A program made the translations under genes and the position numbers. DNA of 14,221 nucleotides from UBA5941 sp021824385. Lineage in GTDB: Bacteria; Patescibacteriota; Microgenomatia; UBA8517. Positions 1 to 5,374 of the stretch are shown one piece after another. The stretch is from contig DAIEQM010000020.1 in assembly GCA_027347685.1 (NCBI GenBank), positions 1 to 14,221 on the forward strand. The letters run 5' to 3'. The notes under the pieces are model-generated. The model was given only the letters and a program-made list of their open reading frames with translations. It made no database searches and had not been told where the DNA came from. The stretch's first letter is position 1. Every line of letters starts with the position of its first letter.

Positions 1-132
1 ATTATGGGTAACGATACTTTTTGTGGAGATGAATTTTTTGGGGAGAAGACCCCACTGCCCTTGTCGGAAAAACTGAAGGGCCACCGAGAACCGAGTCTCA
101 GAAGTCCTGAATTCATGTGTAACTTTGGATAG
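1..132. other. Ambiguous edge region, open on both strands, with small hairpins
   Basis: No gene can be assigned firmly. On the plus strand a reading frame is open from base 1 to a TAG at 130-132, which could be the last 43 residues of a truncated protein (it ends PEFMCNFG). On the minus strand an ATG at 113-115 opens a frame that runs off the left edge; it is preceded by TATACT at 131-136 with an upstream TGA (extended -10), giving a predicted 9-nt leader with no Shine-Dalgarno. Three short inverted repeats lie inside: GGGG/CCCC at 40-53, GCCCTT/AAGGGC at 57-81, and GAGA/TCTC at 86-99. The region looks more GC-rich than its surroundings, so a structured RNA is a third possibility. I do not recognise either protein. 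Confidence 0.3.
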
Positions 133-149
133 TATATCAGAAGATTATG

Positions 150-198
150 AGAAAAAATAAACCGCCAAGTACGAAGGATTTCTTCATAGCTTGACGGT
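150..198 (-). terminator. Rho-independent terminator of the exported-protein gene
   Basis: Read on the minus strand, ACCGTCAAG (190-198) pairs with CTTGGCGGT (161-169) and TATGAAG pairs with CTTCGTA inside it, leaving one bulged base and a small loop. A run of T (TTATTTTTTC, 151-160) follows directly. It starts 20 bases past the stop codon of the 117-aa gene. Confidence 0.85.
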
Positions 199-217
199 AT
201 TCTTGACTACTCACTGG

Positions 218-571
218 CTACTTGGCGTGGCAACCAGTCAGGTATGCCGGAACAAAGTTCTTAGTGTCACAAACGACTGACACTACTTCTCCACTCGGGC
301 TGGTAACAACGACTGATAAAACCGTGTCTGAAATCGGCACCGTGCAATCGCGATACTGCGTCATCACCCGTTCATCGTTCGGGTAATACATGCCTACCGA
401 CTCATTCCACCCAACGCCGTTGACCGTTGGCTCAAAAGTACAGAGCATCCGGGCTTTGTCAGTTGTTACTTCAACTACAGAACCCTTCACAAATGGGCTC
501 TTCGCAAGTACGACTGATACAGAAACGACCAACACGAGAACAAACAACCCAATCCTTTTAAACACGTTCAT
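218..571 (-). CDS. Small exported protein with four cysteines, function unknown
   Basis: This is a 117-aa protein with an evident signal peptide: basic residues K5-R6, a hydrophobic stretch from about 7 to 22, and a likely signal peptidase I site after VLA (residues 21-23). The mature part of about 94 residues has four cysteines (C44, C76, C101, C114), an arrangement that would allow two disulfides in a small extracytoplasmic domain. It is rich in V, T and S, which suggests beta structure. A longer frame reaches back to 655, but the ATG at 571 is preferred because AAGGAG lies 6 nt upstream and the upstream 28 codons overlap a good promoter. It is transcribed alone between its own promoter (627-655) and a strong terminator (150-198). 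I do not recognise the family. Export is well supported by sequence; the role is unknown. Confidence 0.8.
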   Translation of the reverse strand: MNVFKRIGLFVLVLVVSVSVVLAKSPFVKGSVVEVTTDKARMLCTFEPTVNGVGWNESVGMYYPNDERVMTQYRDCTVPISDTVLSVVVTSPSGEVVSVVCDTKNFVPAYLTGCHAK

Positions 572-626
572 GAGTGTCTCCTTCTCTTTGTCCTTGAACG
601 AATCAACAACAAGACCTTGAAGCCGT

Positions 627-655
627 AATATACATCCGCTCCATAACGCGGTCAA
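627..655 (-). promoter_or_regulatory. Sigma70-like promoter of the exported-protein gene
   Basis: On the minus strand, TTGACC (650-655) and TATATT (627-632) are separated by exactly 17 bp. The predicted transcript starts near 620, giving a leader of about 49 nt with AAGGAG (578-583) before the ATG at 571. Confidence 0.7.
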
Positions 656-708
656 ACAATAGTGTATGGAATATTTTTATTGTTTTGTTTCAATTCGCTA
701 ACAAAAGA

Positions 709-909
709 TTAGAGACTAGATTGAGTTATTTGATCGAGGAGAAATTTTCCCAAAGTTTTTGCTTGTTTTTCTGGAACAAATACAGTTCCGACAACTTTTC
801 CATCTTTATTATTTGGATCACGAATTATGAATGTCAGCGTATAGCCTGAACCATCAGACTGTTTGGTCATTCCAATGACCTCATACTGTGCTTTATTTAT
901 TAATCCCAT
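709..909 (-). CDS. Small hypothetical protein (66 aa)
   Basis: This is a small soluble protein (MGLINKAQYEVIGMTKQSDG... to QITQSSL). Residues 8-50 look like alternating beta strands (YEVIGMTK, YTLTFIIRD, KVVGTVFVP), and the end looks helical (EKQAKTLGKFLLDQI). There is no signal peptide, membrane segment or catalytic motif. The frame can be extended to a TTG at 915, but the ATG at 909 is chosen because TATAAT with an upstream TGT ends exactly 6 nt before it, which predicts a leaderless mRNA; no Shine-Dalgarno is visible. A terminator (953-983) isolates it from the 81-aa gene upstream. I do not recognise the family. Confidence 0.6.
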   Translation of the reverse strand: MGLINKAQYEVIGMTKQSDGSGYTLTFIIRDPNNKDGKVVGTVFVPEKQAKTLGKFLLDQITQSSL

Positions 910-914
910 GCTCA

Positions 915-923
915 ATTATAACA
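915..923 (-). promoter_or_regulatory. Extended -10 promoter, leaderless, of the 66-aa gene
   Basis: Minus strand TGT-TATAAT (hexamer 915-920, TGT 921-923) is followed by 5 nt and then the ATG at 907-909, placing the predicted start of transcription at or next to the start codon. No convincing -35 was found; the extended TGn may compensate. Confidence 0.6.
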
Positions 924-952
924 TGAGATTTAAATAATAGACCTCACTGGGC

Positions 953-983
953 ATAAAAAATAGGGAGATGTTTAAATCTCCCT
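953..983 (-). terminator. Rho-independent terminator after the 81-aa gene
   Basis: On the minus strand, AGGGAGAT (976-983) pairs with ATCTCCCT (962-969) around a 6-base loop and is followed by ATTTTTTAT (953-961). It lies about 40 bases past the stop of the 81-aa gene. Confidence 0.85.
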
Positions 984-1025
984 AATAGCACAGCAATTGG
1001 CATTAAGAAACTCAAAAGTATTTAC

Positions 1026-1271
1026 TTAATTGGAACCGTCAGGCGCTGGGCTAGGACTTGGGCTTGGATCGGCATCAGAGTTGGTTGGGATGTTTTCGGT
1101 ATCTTGACCACAACCGCCAGCGGCGCCGCGACTATAGTCGCTTTCAGTACGCATGTTTTCACCGATAGCATCGCGAGCTTCGGTATGAAGCCCACCTTGA
1201 TTATCGACATACATCGTATAGCCGCCTACTTCAATACTCTCAACCTGTGTGTTTTCTGGGCCATTACTCAT
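1026..1271 (-). CDS. Small hypothetical protein with Pro-Ser-rich tail (81 aa)
   Basis: This is an 81-aa hydrophilic protein. The first half (VESIEVGGYTMYVDNQGGLHTEARDA) looks like a short folded segment. The second half is low complexity, with a single CGQ cysteine and a tail of alternating Ser-Pro and Ala-Pro before the C-terminus, which suggests an extended, disordered end. There is no signal peptide. GAAGGAG at 1278-1284 sits 6 nt before the ATG, so the start is secure. The gene lies 85 bp downstream of the helicase gene on the same strand but has its own candidate promoter (1326-1354) and terminator (953-983). I do not recognise the family; the clear gene signals support a real small gene. 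Confidence 0.7.
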   Translation of the reverse strand: MSNGPENTQVESIEVGGYTMYVDNQGGLHTEARDAIGENMRTESDYSRGAAGGCGQDTENIPTNSDADPSPSPSPAPDGSN

Positions 1272-1316
1272 AACATACTCCTTCTATCCTTTGAGTATTA
1301 GCCAATTGCCAAAAGT

Positions 1317-1329
1317 GCTTAGGCTAAGC
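1317..1329. promoter_or_regulatory. 13-bp inverted repeat over the -10/+1 of the 81-aa gene promoter
   Basis: GCTTAG-G-CTAAGC is a perfect inverted repeat around one central base, lying between the candidate -10 and the predicted transcription start. Its position suits a repressor operator. It is short, so it could be chance. Confidence 0.35.
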
Positions 1330-1354
1330 TAGCCGAACGGAACCCGTAAATCAA
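1326..1354 (-). promoter_or_regulatory. Candidate promoter of the 81-aa gene
   Basis: Minus strand TTGATT (1349-1354), 17-bp spacer, TAGCTT (1326-1331). The hexamers are weak individually but the spacing is ideal and the predicted start is near 1319. Its -35 sits just past the helicase stop codon. Confidence 0.45.
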
Positions 1355-1356
1355 CG

Positions 1357-2679
1357 TTATTGTTTTGTTTCATTCATTTTAATGAATTGTTCAACTTGCT
1401 TGTTTATATCTCCAATCGTCATGTCATGCAAATAATCTTCACTAAAGGTTGATAAATCCTTGAGTTGCCGATCGACTTCCAGTACTTCTTCATTCACCCG
1501 AAGCGCCATATTATTGAACCCCACGAGCTTCATACCCGCAAGTGTTCTTACACGAGAAAGGGCAACATAGCCCATGCCGGGCAAGAACGACTTTGATAAG
1601 TCAATTTCAGCAGCATCCAAACTCATCCCCTGGCTTTTGTGAATGGTAATCGCCCACGCCAACCGAAGTGGCACTTGAGTAATTTCTGCTTTTACCATAC
1701 CTTCTACTTCGACCGCCCAACTGTCGGGAGTTGCCGTAATTGTTTTGCCATCAAACGTTTTTACAATTGGATAGTTTTGAGAACTAAAGCCAATAACTTT
1801 CCCGAGTGTGCCGTTTACATACCCTGCTTCAAAATTGTTTTTTACAAACATAACAGCCGCCCCTTCTTTGAGGACTAAGTTTTCAGGAGCGAGACAACTT
1901 TTGCGCAAAATGTCGACTAAATCTGCTTTTCCGCTTGAACTCATTTTGTGTGCGTGGGGGACCTCATTTAAAGCTTGCAAATGCTTTTGATTGATAGAGT
2001 CAACATCTATGTTGTGGGTATAGAGCTTGGTTGGTGTGTCAAAACCTTCGATATCTTGTTCAAAGCGTGAAGCCAAATAATTCATGGTGTCTTCGGTAAC
2101 GTCGTTGTTTCGAATATCTTGTAAGACATGTAAAAATGGGCCGTCTTGTTGGCGATGTTGCTCTTCCAAATAACATACCTTCAGGTCCATACTGTTCCAG
2201 ACTTCAGATTTGTACACAAAACTTCCATCTTCCGATCCTCGTGTCACTGGGGGAAGCTGAAAAAAGTCACCACACATAATAACTTGCAGCCCTCCAAACG
2301 GCTTGTCATTGTATTTAAAGGCTCTGCAGACTTTGTCGATCATGTCGAGTCGGTACGCATGAATCATAGAAATTTCATCGATAATAAGTACTTTGGTACT
2401 TAAAAAACGCATCCGAAGATGTGGCTTATCCAAAAGGGCATCGATATCACTCCCCTGCAGGGAATCTTTGATTCCAATGCCACTCCACGAGTGAATGGTC
2501 ATGCCGTTTATGTGTGTGGCTGCAATTCCGGTAGAGGCAGTAATGCCCATACTTACTTTGTTCCGGCGCAAATAATCAATGTATTGGTTTAGAACATACG
2601 TTTTTCCGCTTCCCGCCGCGCCAGTGAGGTACACAGAATTCCCCAGTTTCATTATTTGGAGCGCTTCTTGTTGTGTCAT
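1357..2679 (-). CDS. PIF1-like superfamily 1 DNA helicase
   Basis: This is a 440-aa ATP-dependent helicase of the PIF1/RRM3-like SF1B group; family members move 5'-3' on DNA and act in replication, recombination or G-quadruplex unwinding. Visible motifs in order are Walker A GAAGSGKT (residues 20-27), motif Ia ITASTGIAATHINGMTIHSW, Walker B IIDEISM, motif III GDFFQLPPV, the arginine region EEQHRQ, and near the C-terminus AITIHKSQGMSLD and GYVALSRVRTL. These cover the full core, and the length fits the compact bacterial versions with no added domain. The ATG at 2679 lies 5 nt after the predicted transcript start from TATACT at 2691-2696, with no Shine-Dalgarno. It is divergent from the zinc-finger gene. 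The family is clear; the exact cellular role is not. Confidence 0.93.
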   Translation of the reverse strand: MTQQEALQIMKLGNSVYLTGAAGSGKTYVLNQYIDYLRRNKVSMGITASTGIAATHINGMTIHSWSGIGIKDSLQGSDIDALLDKPHLRMRFLSTKVLIIDEISMIHAYRLDMIDKVCRAFKYNDKPFGGLQVIMCGDFFQLPPVTRGSEDGSFVYKSEVWNSMDLKVCYLEEQHRQQDGPFLHVLQDIRNNDVTEDTMNYLASRFEQDIEGFDTPTKLYTHNIDVDSINQKHLQALNEVPHAHKMSSSGKADLVDILRKSCLAPENLVLKEGAAVMFVKNNFEAGYVNGTLGKVIGFSSQNYPIVKTFDGKTITATPDSWAVEVEGMVKAEITQVPLRLAWAITIHKSQGMSLDAAEIDLSKSFLPGMGYVALSRVRTLAGMKLVGFNNMALRVNEEVLEVDRQLKDLSTFSEDYLHDMTIGDINKQVEQFIKMNETKQ

Positions 2680-2690
2680 GTGGAGTCACC

Positions 2691-2699
2691 AGTATAACA
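2691..2699 (-). promoter_or_regulatory. Extended -10 promoter of the helicase gene
   Basis: Minus strand TGT-TATACT (hexamer 2691-2696). The predicted start is about 2684, giving a leader of only about 5 nt before the ATG. No -35 match is evident. Confidence 0.5.
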
Positions 2700-2760
2700 G
2701 GGGTAAAAAGGCTATATAGTACTAAGCAAACTTATCCTCTTTAAAAAAGGGGTATGTTTT

Positions 2761-2769
2761 TGATATACT
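2761..2769 (+). promoter_or_regulatory. Extended -10 promoter of the zinc-finger gene
   Basis: TGA-TATACT (hexamer 2764-2769) predicts a start near 2776 and a leader of about 28 nt, which contains a full AAGGAGGT Shine-Dalgarno at 2790-2797. Confidence 0.55.
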
Positions 2770-2803
2770 CCCGTGATCGTTTAGTTCATAAGGAGGTGCC
2801 GCC

Positions 2804-3457
2804 GTGTCGCGCACGTGTGGTCGTTGTAAAGGTTCCGGTTATGTGTATGGGAAATTGTCTGTTTGGGATATGGCTCAAGGTCGAGGTTCTAACTATGGTG
2901 AGTATCCTTGCCCGGTTTGCCAGGGGACAGGAAATAATCCCAACTGGTTAGAAACGTATTGCAATGACTGTCATGCAGTAATTGAATATCACATTAAATG
3001 GACACATATTCCAGATTTATGTCCTGATTGCCGCGAACGTCGTAAAAATCAATGGCAAGAGAGACCTTGTAAACATTGTCACGCAACAATCCGTTACAAC
3101 ACAACGTGGACCAACATTCCCGAATACTGTAAGGATTGTAACCAGTGGCTTGAGAAGCCCTGTAACGATTGTGGCAAACCAGTCCGTTACAAAGTCTATT
3201 GGGATAACCCTCCGAATTATTGCCAATCATGCAAAGAGGAACGTTCAAGGCTAAGAGCTCAACGTCAAGGAGGAGGAAGTAGCGAACCAAACAATCAAAA
3301 TTCTCAGGCCAGAAACGCCATTAACGAAGTTGGGTTGAACAAATATCAGCAGCGCAAGTTTCATGAAGCGCTACAACGAGAAGGCGGAATACTTAGTTAC
3401 CAAGAACTAGTTTCGCTTGCTTACGATATTAAAACCGAATTTGGTGGATATCGGTAA
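2804..3457 (+). CDS. Multi-zinc-finger protein: DnaJ-type CxxCxGxG pair plus three tandem zinc ribbons
   Basis: This 217-aa soluble protein contains 16 cysteines that group into four probable zinc sites. Residues 5-12 (CGRCKGSG) and 36-43 (CPVCQGTG) are two CxxCxGxG motifs like the DnaJ cysteine-rich domain, enough for one zinc. Three repeats follow, all with identical C-x2-C-x16-C-x2-C spacing: C53/56/73/76, C89/92/109/112 and C120/123/140/143. Each shares an internal pattern of Tyr, Trp and Pro (Y...W..xP..C..C). A Gln/Asn/Gly-rich linker (about 152-175) leads to a helical C-terminus (about 176-217). There is no J domain. The start is a GTG, fixed by AAGGAGGT 6 nt upstream. It is probably a nucleic-acid or protein-binding zinc protein; the exact function is unknown. 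Confidence 0.85.
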   Translation: MSRTCGRCKGSGYVYGKLSVWDMAQGRGSNYGEYPCPVCQGTGNNPNWLETYCNDCHAVIEYHIKWTHIPDLCPDCRERRKNQWQERPCKHCHATIRYNTTWTNIPEYCKDCNQWLEKPCNDCGKPVRYKVYWDNPPNYCQSCKEERSRLRAQRQGGGSSEPNNQNSQARNAINEVGLNKYQQRKFHEALQREGGILSYQELVSLAYDIKTEFGGYR

Positions 3458-3463
3458 TCACAG

Positions 3464-3489
3464 TGGGAGTGTTTGCACAAACACTCCCA
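3464..3489 (+). terminator. Long perfect hairpin after the zinc-finger gene
   Basis: TGGGAGTGTTTG (3464-3475) and CAAACACTCCCA (3478-3489) form a perfect 12-bp inverted repeat around CA, starting 6 bases after the stop codon. The following bases (AAGTTCCATTCTTG) are not a proper T-run, so termination may be partial, or the repeat may act otherwise. Its right edge is 31 bp before the next start codon. Confidence 0.5.
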
Positions 3490-3504
3490 AAAGTTCCATT
3501 CTTG

Positions 3505-3513
3505 TGCAAAAAT
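3505..3513 (+). promoter_or_regulatory. Weak extended -10 before the 167-aa gene
   Basis: TGC-AAAAAT (hexamer 3508-3513) ends exactly 6 nt before the ATG at 3520. It matches the leaderless pattern of neighbouring genes, but the hexamer is only 4/6. Confidence 0.3.
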
Positions 3514-3519
3514 ACACTT

Positions 3520-4023
3520 ATGCAAGAAACTATCGAAAAATTAATAGGACTAAAATGTTTTGTCGCTAATCACATTTATGGGACCATGTTTTATATGGAT
3601 TTTGGATACCCTGTCGTTGAATTTAATGATAAGGGGGAGGACATGAGCGTTAGAGGTGAGTGGGGAGTGAGCGTTCTTGCCGCTTCTTGGGAAATTAAAT
3701 ACAAAGACCAAAACCATTCTGTCACCTCAGAAAATATAGCAGTTGAACGAAAAGCGGCTATAAGTGATTTTATAGGACAAACAGTTGAAGATATAAATTT
3801 TAATTCAGAAACTTCTCGGCTTTCTATCTTTTTCTCACATGAAATAACACTTGAAATATACACAAATTATGCAGAAGCGATGAAAGATAATGAGGCAGAG
3901 TTGTGGTGGATAAAAACACCACATTCAATCGTTAGTTTTACAAAAGGTGGAAAATTTGAAGAGCAAGAGACACCGAAGGGAAGCAACGTGCTCACCGTTC
4001 CACACAAAATCGACATCAACTGA
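3520..4023 (+). CDS. Hypothetical protein (167 aa)
   Basis: This is a soluble protein of mixed alpha/beta character. An N-terminal helix (MQETIEKLIGLKC) is followed by alternating hydrophobic strands (GTMFYMDFGYPVVEF, GVSVLAASWEIKY, RLSIFFSHEITLEIY). The central IGQTVEDINF...LSIFFS...ITLEIY pattern resembles small domains often annotated as DUF or immunity-like proteins, but I cannot name a family. A longer frame begins with GTG at 3463, but that part encodes only the 3464-3489 hairpin, so the ATG at 3520 is preferred. The stop is TGA, the only TGA stop among the genes here, and it is followed at once by an in-frame TAA. No signal peptide or membrane segment is visible. Confidence 0.65.
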   Translation: MQETIEKLIGLKCFVANHIYGTMFYMDFGYPVVEFNDKGEDMSVRGEWGVSVLAASWEIKYKDQNHSVTSENIAVERKAAISDFIGQTVEDINFNSETSRLSIFFSHEITLEIYTNYAEAMKDNEAELWWIKTPHSIVSFTKGGKFEEQETPKGSNVLTVPHKIDIN

Positions 4024-4042
4024 TAAATTGATATAACTGTAG

Positions 4043-4048
4043 TACAAT
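4043..4048 (+). promoter_or_regulatory. -10 element of the sugar transferase gene
   Basis: TACAAT predicts a start near 4055, which leaves a 5-nt leader before the ATG at 4060 and no room for a Shine-Dalgarno. No -35 match was found. Confidence 0.45.
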
Positions 4049-4059
4049 ATTCCTGCAGT

Positions 4060-4701
4060 ATGATCTTCGATATCTTTAAGAGAACAGTAGACATTGTGGG
4101 TGCCACAGTGCTTTTGATTGTTTTTTCTCCCATTGTGCTCGTTACCGTCATTGCCATTAAGCTCACTTCCCCTGGCCCTATTTTTGCAGATACCCCTGAA
4201 CGAGTTGGAATGAATGGCAAACCGTTTTACCCTTATAAATTTCGATCTATGATAGTCAACGCATATCAGCTTCTTCACACCGACCCGAGATTTAAAAAAG
4301 CATATGAAGAGCAACAAAAGTCGGGAAACTATAAAATCAAACACGATCCACGTGTAACACCGGTTGGAAAAATCATTCGCAAGCACTCTATTGATGAAAT
4401 TCCACAACTCCTCAATGTACTAAAAGGTGAAATGAGTATTGTTGGTCCTCGCCCCTATTATGAAGAAGAACTCAAAAAACAAATGACGATTTATCCTGAT
4501 AAAAAACCGCTTTTGAAAGACTTACTCAGTGTGCGCCCTGGGATTACTGGTTTTTGGCAGGTATCGGGCCGAAGCAGTGTGACCTTTGATAAACGAATTG
4601 AAATGGATGTGTATTATGCCCGGAAAAAATCTATTTGGCTGGATATTATGATTCTTCTTAAAACCCCATGGGCCATGATCTCGGGGGAAAATACAGTATA
4701 A
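4060..4701 (+). CDS. Undecaprenyl-phosphate sugar phosphotransferase (PglC/WcaJ-type bacterial sugar transferase)
   Basis: This 213-aa enzyme belongs to the monotopic phosphoglycosyl transferase family, which moves a sugar-1-phosphate from a nucleotide sugar to a polyprenyl phosphate carrier, the first step of many surface glycans. Residues 12-34 form one hydrophobic re-entrant helix with the typical Ser-Pro break (S23-P24). After it come the PYKFRSM motif (58-64), the catalytic Asp-Glu pair in HSIDEIPQLLNVLKGEMSI (D112, E113), VGPRP (128-132), and RPGITGFWQVSGR (159-171). It is the minimal form without the N-terminal membrane region of WcaJ. The donor sugar cannot be read from sequence. No glycosyltransferases lie beside it, so it is not in a visible polysaccharide cluster. 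Its stop codon overlaps the -10 of the next gene. Confidence 0.93.
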   Translation: MIFDIFKRTVDIVGATVLLIVFSPIVLVTVIAIKLTSPGPIFADTPERVGMNGKPFYPYKFRSMIVNAYQLLHTDPRFKKAYEEQQKSGNYKIKHDPRVTPVGKIIRKHSIDEIPQLLNVLKGEMSIVGPRPYYEEELKKQMTIYPDKKPLLKDLLSVRPGITGFWQVSGRSSVTFDKRIEMDVYYARKKSIWLDIMILLKTPWAMISGENTV

Positions 4702-4702
4702 T
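4697..4702 (+). promoter_or_regulatory. -10 element, leaderless, of the RNA methyltransferase gene, fused to the upstream stop codon
   Basis: A perfect TATAAT contains the TAA stop (4699-4701) of the sugar transferase and ends exactly 6 nt before the ATG at 4709. This predicts transcription starting on the A of the ATG. No -35 match was found. Confidence 0.6.
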
Positions 4703-4708
4703 TCGTGC

Positions 4709-5338
4709 ATGAGTGTACGCGAACGAATTCGAAAAATAAAACACCTTCAAAATAAATATTTTATTTGTGTCCTAGAAAACCCGAAAGACGCAAAAAACAT
4801 TGGCTCCGCGATACGTAATATTTCAGCCTTTGGTGTCCAAAAATTATATGTCGTAGGCGGAGCTGACATGGTGAAGGATTTTGAAACTTCTAGAAAAAGT
4901 AAACATCTATCAGGACTCAGTGTTGGGGCTAATAAATGGGTATTTGTAAAAAACTTTGCTACAACTGCTGAATGTATTGCTCATCTTAGGAAAAACCTTT
5001 ACACCATTGCGGTAACCTCTTCTCACACGAAAGGTAAAAACAATATAGACCTTTATGAAGGAACATTTACTCAAAAGCGACTGGCTGTGTGGTTTGGAAA
5101 TGAAGCACGGGGCATTTCTGACGAGGCTGTAAAAGCATCAGACATCTGTATTCAAATTCCCATGGGAGGCATTGTGGAAAGCTTGAATCTCGGAACAAGC
5201 ACAGGAATTATTTTGAGTTTTATTGGATATCAGCGACTCAAATTTATTTTTGAAAACAACAAAGCAAAGTTTAAACCCCAAGGAATTGCGAAACTTAAAA
5301 TGCGCTCCTGGAAAGACTTTTTTAGTTTGAGAGAATAA
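4709..5338 (+). CDS. SpoU/TrmH family RNA 2'-O-ribose methyltransferase
   Basis: This 209-aa protein belongs to the SPOUT class of knotted methyltransferases, which use S-adenosylmethionine to methylate ribose 2'-OH groups in tRNA or rRNA. The three SpoU motifs are complete: NIGSAIRN (30-37, with the catalytic Arg36), WFGNEARGIS (128-137), and IPMGGIVESLNLGTSTGI (150-167). There is no N-terminal L30e-like substrate-binding domain as in RlmB, so it is closer in size to TrmH (tRNA Gm18), with a basic C-terminal extension. The substrate is therefore uncertain. It starts 7 bp after the sugar transferase stop but has its own leaderless promoter, so the two need not be one operon. It converges on metG. 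Confidence 0.9.
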   Translation: MSVRERIRKIKHLQNKYFICVLENPKDAKNIGSAIRNISAFGVQKLYVVGGADMVKDFETSRKSKHLSGLSVGANKWVFVKNFATTAECIAHLRKNLYTIAVTSSHTKGKNNIDLYEGTFTQKRLAVWFGNEARGISDEAVKASDICIQIPMGGIVESLNLGTSTGIILSFIGYQRLKFIFENNKAKFKPQGIAKLKMRSWKDFFSLRE

Positions 5339-5356
5339 ATTACTAATCTCTCAAAT
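5325..5356. terminator. Weak hairpin between convergent methyltransferase and metG genes
   Basis: TTTGAGAGA (5326-5334) and TCTCTCAAA (5347-5355) form a 9-bp inverted repeat with a 12-base loop spanning the methyltransferase stop codon. It may end transcription from both sides, but neither side has a good T-run. Confidence 0.35.
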
Positions 5357-5374
5357 CGTTAATTTCGTCCATGA

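Noticed and set aside
390..620. Plus-strand open frame of 76 codons
   Set aside because: It lies antisense to the exported-protein gene, which has a signal peptide, Shine-Dalgarno, promoter and terminator.
677..1372. A 16-bp direct repeat (TTATTGTTTTGTTTCA) at 677-692 and 1357-1372
   Set aside because: It is low-complexity, T-rich, not extended on either side, and one copy is simply the end of the helicase gene. Chance is sufficient.
2994..3290. Minus-strand frame of 98 codons
   Set aside because: It is an antisense shadow of the regular zinc-ribbon repeats on the plus strand.
1357..3457. A defence system made of the helicase and the zinc-finger protein
   Set aside because: There is no nuclease, toxin or other effector nearby, the genes are divergent, and PIF1-like helicases are common housekeeping genes.
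4021..4026. Possible UGA recoding, as in some CPR lineages
   Set aside because: The only TGA stop is followed at once by an in-frame TAA, so it is uninformative; all conserved genes read normally with the standard code.
3925..4407. Minus-strand frame of 160 codons
   Set aside because: It is antisense to the sugar transferase start, has no promoter or Shine-Dalgarno, and its composition is not protein-like.
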